Assembly: GCA_963971575.1 (NCBI GenBank)
Contig: OZ020618.1
Location: forward strand, 30,060,540-30,124,539
Length of the DNA stretch: 64,000 nt
Source: Liopterus haemorrhoidalis
Taxonomy: Eukaryota; Arthropoda; Insecta; Coleoptera; Dytiscidae
Direction of reading: 5' to 3'
This document shows positions 57,591 to 64,000 of the stretch, in pieces. How positions within the stretch are numbered: position 1 is the stretch's first letter; every line of letters begins with the position of its first letter. The notes below the pieces were generated by a model that was given only the letters and a program-made list of their open reading frames with translations, was not told the DNA's origin and did not search any database. A program made the position numbers and the translations under genes.

Positions 57591-57830
57591 CAGTGGCGGC
57601 GCTAGCGTGGGGTCCGGGGAGCACGGGCTTCCCATAAGTTGCTCTGGCCCCCAGTTGGCGTCTCCAGAATTGGTTGGAGAAAAATATATTTTAGAAGTGA
57701 GGACCTTTTTTTTAGGTCATCATTTGTATTTTTATATGTAAACGATAAAAAAATATTTCCTGGCCCTTCCAAATTACACTCAACATTTTTTTGCCCCCCC
57801 CCCAGATTTTAAGAGCTAGCGCCGTCACTG
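57591..57830. mobile_element. hAT MITE, CAGTGGCGGCGCTAG ends, TSD CTTACMAC
   Basis: CAGTGGCGGCGCTAGC at left and GCTAGCGCCGTCACTG at right. CTTACAAC (57583-57590) and CTTACCAC (57831-57838) match 7 of 8. Internal GTGAGGACCTTTTTTTTAGG and a C run near the right end are shared with 42885-43016 and 28154-28400. Confidence 0.92.
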
Positions 57831-57838
57831 CTTACCAC

Positions 57839-58247
57839 TCTTGTAGGTTTTAGCCTCTTTCAAATTTCAAACGACCTTTTGAAAGATGATTACATATATA
57901 AATAAAACTACTTCAAAAATTGTTACTTATTTTTTATACAGCTATCTATCTACCCAGTTCTTATAATATATAGGGCTATATAGTTCTTTAAAATATTCTA
58001 TATCTTATTATTTAAATATGCTTATTTTTATTATTTTGGTGCATAGTAGTGAAATGTTCTCGTAATCGACTTGGTTACATGGTTTCGTTAAAAAATGTGT
58101 TGTTGCACATTATTTGTTTGTAACAGATTTAATGAAATCCATCTTCAGATACTCTGAAAATAGCCACTAATATATTTCTTTTTTTCAGACATGATTTCAG
58201 TGTTTTAATTAATCCATCTTAAAAGTTGCTTAAAATGCTTATTCAAA
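57839..58247. other. No gene recognised
   Basis: A/T-rich; no assignment. Confidence 0.4.
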
Positions 58248-58757
58248 GGATCCTAATTTTATGATCTATTAATAATTCAAATATTACCTATGAAATTTTA
58301 TGTTTTTACCTATAGAAAAATCAATCATTTACCTATAGATAATTAAAAAATGATCTATAGTAAATTAATAGTTGACCTATAGAAAATTATCAATTGATCT
58401 ATAATAAACTACCTATAGACAGTAGTGACATCTATTGACTAGTAGCGTTATGATAAAACATAACCTAACTAATCCGTGAATATAACCTTAAAATTAGTTG
58501 TAAACTAACAGGTTCCAAAATTATTTGAATGATTCATATATCTAGAGTTTGTTTTGTCATTAAACTAGAAGATGGGTAGCTCGCTTCGCTCGGCTTCTTC
58601 TAACCAAACCCTTACTAACCTAACCTAACCTAAGATAGTGTTCAAGTATAGGTCAACTATTAATTTACTATAGATCATTTTTTAATTATCTATAGGTAAA
58701 AATATAAAATTTCATAGGTAATATTTGAATTATTAATAGATCATAAAATTAGGATCC
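58248..58757. mobile_element. Foldback element, GGATCCTAATTTTATG ends
   Basis: Arms of about 136 bp (left) and 113 bp (right) are reverse complements, the left one having an extra ~23-bp ACCTATAG-containing unit. Repeated ACCTATAG/CTATAGGT motifs occur along both. The loop contains CCTAACCTAACCTAA (58619-58633). No protein. Confidence 0.88.
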
Positions 58758-59568
58758 ATTTATAAATTCTGTACTGTACAGTATTTTAGTACACTAGAAA
58801 TCAATATCTATTCAAAATATGAAATGCATTGTAGGAATGTGCTGCGTGTGTGAAGAACAGTTGATAATTTCCGTTCGAAGCGTTATCATTATTTACTGAC
58901 TGAAATTCTGAAAAGAACAATACACTGTCAGTCTAACTAAAAACCATAAAAGAAGTGTAATAAATGAAACTGCATGTACATACATACAGTGGTGTCACCC
59001 AGCTGATTTTCACCGGTTTCCGGAAACCGGTTGTTATAATTTAGGGTGGTGTTTGGACTATAGATATTTTATAGTTTTGTATTTATCATGTTGCTCTTTT
59101 TATATTTATTTGTTTCATAGGTTACTTGTTTCATAAACATATACACATGTTGTGCAGGTACACATTTCTTTAGTCCTAGATATTTTTAATCTAAGTTAGT
59201 ACCAAGTACTAAGCTAGTATTAAAATTATTGCCATTTTTTGCCCTTCTTTTCATATTTGGAATGGCTCGTCGCCCTGTCGGGTGTGTTCAATCCACCCAG
59301 CTGTAACTGTATTTATTTTTAATTTTGAATTGACCAGTGTAGCTCAAACCATCAAGGCATTATTTTCAAGTTAAATACTTAAGTAGTGTTTTTAAGGTGA
59401 AATGAGCACACAATTATATTGGTACAATAGTACTACATTCAAGATTTAAATTCAGTCATTAAATAATATTTTGTTAATTTTAAGTGAATTAGTGTAGCTC
59501 CTTGTGTAAATAATATGCTTGTGTAAATAGATTATTGCGTAGTTAGTGGTTAGTGTAATAGAAATCTG

Positions 59569-60832
59569 ATCGGTTGGTAATTACACCTCCTCACGAGCTA
59601 AAAATAATCATCTGCCTAGTAAACTTATTGAGACGGATGTTGTTCCGGTACCGAAGAATAAGAGAGGATCACTGACTTCCAGTGACAATTATCGTCCTAT
59701 CGCTATAGCCACGGTTCTGTCTAAGATATTTGAAAAAATCATCTTGAACAAATGTATGCAGAAACTACATTGTGCCGATAACCAGTTTGGTTTCAAGAAA
59801 TATCATGGCACGGATATGGCGATATACACTTTAAAATCAACCATCATGCAGTACTTAAATCGAGAAACACCCGTATACGCTTGCTTACTTGACCTTAGCC
59901 GCGCTTTCGAAAGGGTAGATAGGGGCAAACTTCTGAACATGCTTTATAAAAGGAAGATTTGCCCTCGTCTTAATTCTATACTGCATGAATGGCTCACGAA
60001 AGAGCAGAAGAGAGTACGATGGGGTACAGCAAAATCCAGTATGTTTACCCAAGATACAGGAGTACGACAGGGTGGGCTGCTATCCCCTTATTTCTTCAAT
60101 GTCTACATGGATGACCTTAGCCAACGGCTGAACGAGGAAAGGATTGGCTGTGTGGTTGGCTCAGCTATTGTTAACCATATCAGCTATGCAGATGACATGG
60201 TTGTCTTCGCACCATCTATATCTGGACTGAGGAAACTCTTGGCATTGTGTGAATCTTATGCGTTGGAACATGGTCTTGTTTACAACATTAAGAAAACTGA
60301 ATTTATTGCGTTCCAACCAAATAAGAAGAGATACACGGTACCAAGTGTTTCCTTAAATGGTCTAAGTGTTAAAAGAGTCCATTCTGTGTGTTATCTTGGC
60401 CATATCATTTCAGATGATCTGAGTGATACGGCTGATATTGACAGACAGTGTCGCTCCATATGTGTTAAGGCTAATATGTTGAACCATAGATTCTCTAGAT
60501 GCAGTTCTGATGTACGCAAATACCTTTTCAACACGTTTTGCGGCAGTTTTTATACCTCTGCGCTTTGGGTTAATACAACCAAAAGTAGTTTACGGAAATT
60601 TGTTATTTGCTACAACAATGCATTTAGAGTTATCTATGGATTACCTAAATATTGCAGTGCAAGTGACATGTTTGTCATGAATGATGTTAACACCTGTATG
60701 ACTGTACTTAGGAAATATGTGTATAGTTTGCGTAATAGATTACTGATGTCTCGCAACAAGTTTATTCGGCAGTGTCTACGCTGTGATAATACATATCACA
60801 TTTGCTGGTCTGCACAACTTATTCATTCATAA
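59569..60832 (+). pseudogene. CR1-superfamily LINE reverse transcriptase, 5'-truncated
   Basis: The frame is open from about 59569 to the stop at 60830-60832, about 420 codons without a break. It lacks the endonuclease and the start of ORF2, so no native start exists. Motifs: SDNYRPIAIATVLSKIFEKI (motif 1), QFGFKKYHGTDMAIYTLKS, ACLLDLSRAFERVD (motif A), GVRQGGLLSPYFFNVYMDDL (motif B), ISYADDMVVFAP (catalytic YADD), NIKKTEFIAF and SVCYLGHIISDD. It would reverse transcribe its RNA at a nicked target. The 3' UTR ends in a run of AATAAATAAATAAA (to 61062). Typical of 5'-truncated CR1/Rex1-like insertions. Confidence 0.92.
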
Positions 60833-61062
60833 ATCTATTACTATAACTTGTAACATATGTTTCCTAGCACGTGTGAGTTCATAATTGTTCAGACCTGAAC
60901 TCGAATTGTTTTGTATTATACGTATTTATTTTATTCTTGTTAAATTGTTTGTTTCATGTGATATCTTTGTACAAATGTATTTTTGTTTTATCTTCTTTTT
61001 TATGTATAACACTTTTTTTGGCCTTTGGGCTGTTGAATAAATGAAATAAATAAATAAATAAA
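60833..61062 (+). other. LINE 3' UTR and AATAAA tail
   Basis: Ends TTTGGGCTGTTGAATAAATG then AAATAAATAAATAAATAAA. The final GGCTGTTGAATAAA resembles the end of SINE-2 (GGCTGATGTAAAATAAATAA). Confidence 0.75.
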
Positions 61063-61395
61063 CCCCAACAATCGCACAAACTCCTAGGTCCTGCGAAATT
61101 CGGGCCCTAATAGTTCGACACATGTAACTGAAACAAACAGACGGCTTATTATAAACCGCCGGTATTTTTCTCTGTAGTTATATTTATTCGCCCTCACTTC
61201 ATGGGCTGACTCAGCAATTTTTGAAGAGAGGGATTTGGTAAATTGAACAGAAAAATACAAATATTTATAGCCCCTCGGAACCCTCTTTCCTAAAGTTTTC
61301 CACAAGGGGGTTGATCACTTCCTCCCTGGATCCACCCATGCCCTCCCCACCTCATTAAGAAGACAGGTTCTACATAATTTGAGGTGACACCGCTG

Positions 61396-61569
61396 TATAC
61401 TTCATGTAAATCTCGTTATGTTAATAATTACTTCGCAAATATTAATACAGTTATTACAGATGTAGTGAACTAATATCGATACTTGCTAATAACTTTTTAC
61501 ATTTATAAGTACAAATTATACAGGGTGTTATCGGAAGCTTGGACCCCCCCACTTAAATAATAAGAGATT
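61396..61569. other. Spacer, no gene
   Basis: A/T-rich; CAGGGTGTTATCGGAAGC at 61521 may be an old element end. Confidence 0.3.
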
Positions 61570-63968
61570 GCCCAGAATTTTACAATAAACTAACATCTAC
61601 ACTATCAGTTTCCCGCAAAGAAGACATAATCTTGACGATGGGCGACTTTAATGCCCAAATAGGCGGGGAAAACACCAATAATGAGCACATTATGGGCTAA
61701 TACGCATTAGGATCTTTAAACGACAACGGTGAACTCCTCATTGATCCTCATTGATCTCTGCAATATTCACCAACTAACGATAGGAGGCAGCCTATTTCCT
61801 CACAAACGCATCCACAAAATTACATGGATCACGATCATGTCCCCGGATCACCGCACGGAAAACCAAATTGACCACATCCCGATATCCAGAAAGTGGCAGA
61901 AATCTCTTTTATATGTCAGTAGTTTTCGTTGTGCAGATGTAGGAAGTGATCATGAACTACTCATTGGCATAATCCGTTTAAAAATAGCAGCTATAAAGAA
62001 TAGTAACAACCCACGCAGAATACGCTTTAATTTCCAGTTGCTTAAGAATTGTAATGTAGCAGAAAATTTAACTACTGTTCTTAGAACCAAATCCAACAAC
62101 TTTCGTATGAGTAACAACATAAAAGAAAACTGGGAAACAATAAAAGAAGCTTTCACTGAAACATCTACAGAAGTGCTTGGAAGCTGCAAATCATCCAGGA
62201 CACCCTGGATATCTGATGCTACGTGGTCGTTGATTCTTGAGCGGCGCACTATAAAACATAAAATAAATACCTCAAAGATCGAAAATGAAAAGCGGGAATT
62301 AAGCCGTCTCCACAGTAGTCTTAATAAAACTATTAAAAAGTCAGCTAGGGATGACAAACGTAAGTGGAAGGAAGACCTAGCTAAACGCGCCCAAACAGCA
62401 GCGAATTCTAAAGATTCTAGGGAACTTTACCGTATCACTAAACAACTAGCAAACAAATCTATCTCGGTCGAACAACCAGTCAAATCCATCGACGGAAACC
62501 TACTTACCACCACAAAAGAACAGCTTAGAAGATGGCATGAACACTTTAATGATTTATTAAATGCTCCAAAGGCAACTCCTGCCTCGAATATCAACCAGAA
62601 CTCCCCTAATAATAGACCAGTCAGAATTAACACGCACGCACCTAGTGTGGAAGAAATATCCAAGACAATAAAGGAATTGAAAAATAATAGGGCAGCCGGA
62701 ACTGATAACATCCCTGCAGATATCCTTAAATGCGACACAACAACAGACAGTAAAATATTGCATCCCTTGTTAACGCAAATTTGGAACGAAGAATTGCTAC
62801 CAGTTGAATGGAAAAAAGGACTAATGATCAAGCTCCCCAAGAAAGGCGATCTTTCCAACTGCGATAATTGGCATGGAATTACCCTACTCAATTCTTTCAA
62901 TAAAGTACTTGCTAAAATAATACACAATAGAACGCGTACTCGATAGCTGTATTCGTCAAGAACAGGCAGGGTTCCGGCTTCGCATGTCTTGCATAGACCA
63001 CATTAATACATTACGTATTGTCATCGAACAGTCAATCGAGTGGAGAACTGGTCTGTACCTTGATTTCATAAATTTCCAGAAAGCATTCGACTGTCTATCT
63101 CACGATGCAATTTGGAGAGTTCTACGAAAAAGAAAAATTCCACCTAAGCTCATAAAACTCACAGCCCCTTTATCAAAATGCCACCTGCGAAATCCTGCAC
63201 AGAAGCGTTCTCAGCGACCCCCGCTGGTATTAAGCAAGGATGTACTCTGTCGCCCATCCTCTTTAACATCGTCCTAGATTATGTATTGAGAAGGAGTATC
63301 GGAACTGTAGACGGAATTCGCTGGACTTTAACTTTCCACCTGGTAGATCTGGAGTATGTAGATGACATTTGCCTTTCGTCTCACACCTTCGATAACATGA
63401 CTGGTATGCTAGATTGTCTCGTAAAGGAGGCGCAATCGGTAGGCCTCGCAATCAGCATTAAGAAGACGAAATCCATGCGATTAGGCTCCACTCAACAAGG
63501 CAAGTTCCACATTAACGATCACCTCATTGAAGACGTCGAAATTTTTACTTTCGAAAGCTTTGTCTCATGCAAATCTGGAGGCTCCGAAAAGGATGTTAAA
63601 ATGAGGATTAATAAAGCTAGGCATGCTTTCAGTATGCTGAAAAATGTTTGGAACGCTTCGCAGTATGCCAAGTCCACAAAAATTAGAATATTCAATTCTA
63701 ATATCATGCCAGTTCTACTATACGGCTGTGAGACTTAGAAAACTTCTAGAACCATTATCGATCGTCTTCAAGTGTTCGTCAATTCTTGCTTGCGTAGAAT
63801 ATTACGCATATTTTGGCCCGACGTTATTACCAATGCTCGCCTTTAGGAAAGAACCTACCAAAGCCCCATAGAGATCTTGATAAAACAGTGGAAGTGGAGA
63901 TGGATAGGCCAAATCTTAATGAATAACCCTTTGTCCATCAGTAAAACGGCTCTTGATTGGAACCCACA
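61570..63968 (+). pseudogene. RTE-like LINE ORF2, decayed
   Basis: Endonuclease part: DIILTMGDFNAQIGGENTNN (61620-61680), an in-frame TAA at 61698-61700, a 10-bp tandem duplication TCCTCATTGA (61735-61754) that shifts the frame, then ENQIDHIPISRKW and DVGSDHELLIG. Reverse transcriptase part: KNNRAAGTDNIPADIL, WKKGLMIKLPKKGDLSNCDN, a shift near 62940, SCIDHINTLRIVIEQSIEWR, a shift near 63170, AGIKQGCTLSPILFNIVLDY and LEYVDDICLSS (catalytic YVDD). Two TAG stops at 63736 and 63844 replace expected tryptophans. The conserved tail WRWIGQIL..ALDWNPQ ends near 63968. The order and motifs fit RTE (SR2-like) elements. 5' truncated and dead. Confidence 0.92.
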
Positions 63969-64000
63969 AGTTATTGTAACACTGTATTACTATATTATTT

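Larger units (their letters stand above)
58987..61395. mobile_element. TIR element CAGTGGTGTCACC carrying a LINE fragment
   Basis: CAGTGGTGTCACC (58987) and GGTGACACCGCTG (ending 61395) are inverted with one difference. The 8-bp flanks CATACATA and TATACTTC match only 5 of 8. It encloses the CR1-like LINE. Near its left end is a perfect 20-bp palindrome, ACCGGTTTCCGGAAACCGGT (59012-59031). Confidence 0.65.

Noticed and set aside
60926..61305. Minus-strand frames over the LINE 3' end
   Set aside because: Antisense shadow frames over a 3' UTR and A/T tail.
62427..62927. 166-codon minus frame
   Set aside because: Antisense shadow of the RTE-like LINE ORF, which has matching reverse transcriptase motifs on the plus strand.

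Overview
The window is repeat-rich, AT-rich nuclear DNA from an animal, most likely an arthropod. Indicators are a mauritiana-type (Mos1-like) mariner, a DD41D Tc1/mariner element, a copia element primed on the initiator-tRNA-Met anticodon arm, dense 8-bp-TSD hAT elements, Helitron-type ends, tRNA-derived SINEs and a short (TTAGG)3 tract. Nothing bacterial is present: no operons, ribosome binding sites or CRISPR array. No intact host protein-coding gene is recognisable. All recognisable coding sequence belongs to transposable elements. A GC-rich island at about 21370-21720 is the only candidate for host regulatory or exonic sequence.

Layout. 1-15.0 kb is an uninterrupted satellite with a 56-bp unit and two CCAAT boxes per unit. 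It has higher-order periods (2226 bp, 953 bp) and four small hairpins made by internal inversion. 15.0-21 kb holds a TIR element, two copies of one SINE, and a Helentron-like element (HINE-1) that contains an intact 1286-bp mariner and one of those SINEs. 21.4-21.7 kb is the GC island. 22-31 kb is mostly decayed sequence with a hAT element, two HINE families and SINEs. 31.2-41.2 kb is a Helitron-like element built of ~290-bp tandem units. It is split by a 7.5-kb copia retrotransposon, which is split by a HINE-1 and a HINE-2, and the HINE-2 contains an intact DD41D transposon. 42.5-58.8 kb is a mosaic of nested hAT-type elements, foldback elements, an intact SINE, mariner and pogo remnants. 59-64 kb holds a 5'-truncated CR1-like LINE and a decayed RTE-like LINE.

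Relationships. The elements are records of successive insertions. Several empty sites can be read directly from the interrupted host element or from 8-bp, 5-bp or TA target duplications. The most unusual system is the pair of HINE families. Both begin with TTTTT, carry a (TCTG)n microsatellite just inside the 5' inverted motif, repeat that motif inverted near the 3' end, and end in a hairpin next to a T run. Three of four HINE-1 copies also carry a tRNA-like module at the same internal position, each of different sequence. All assignments are by eye, without database searches.
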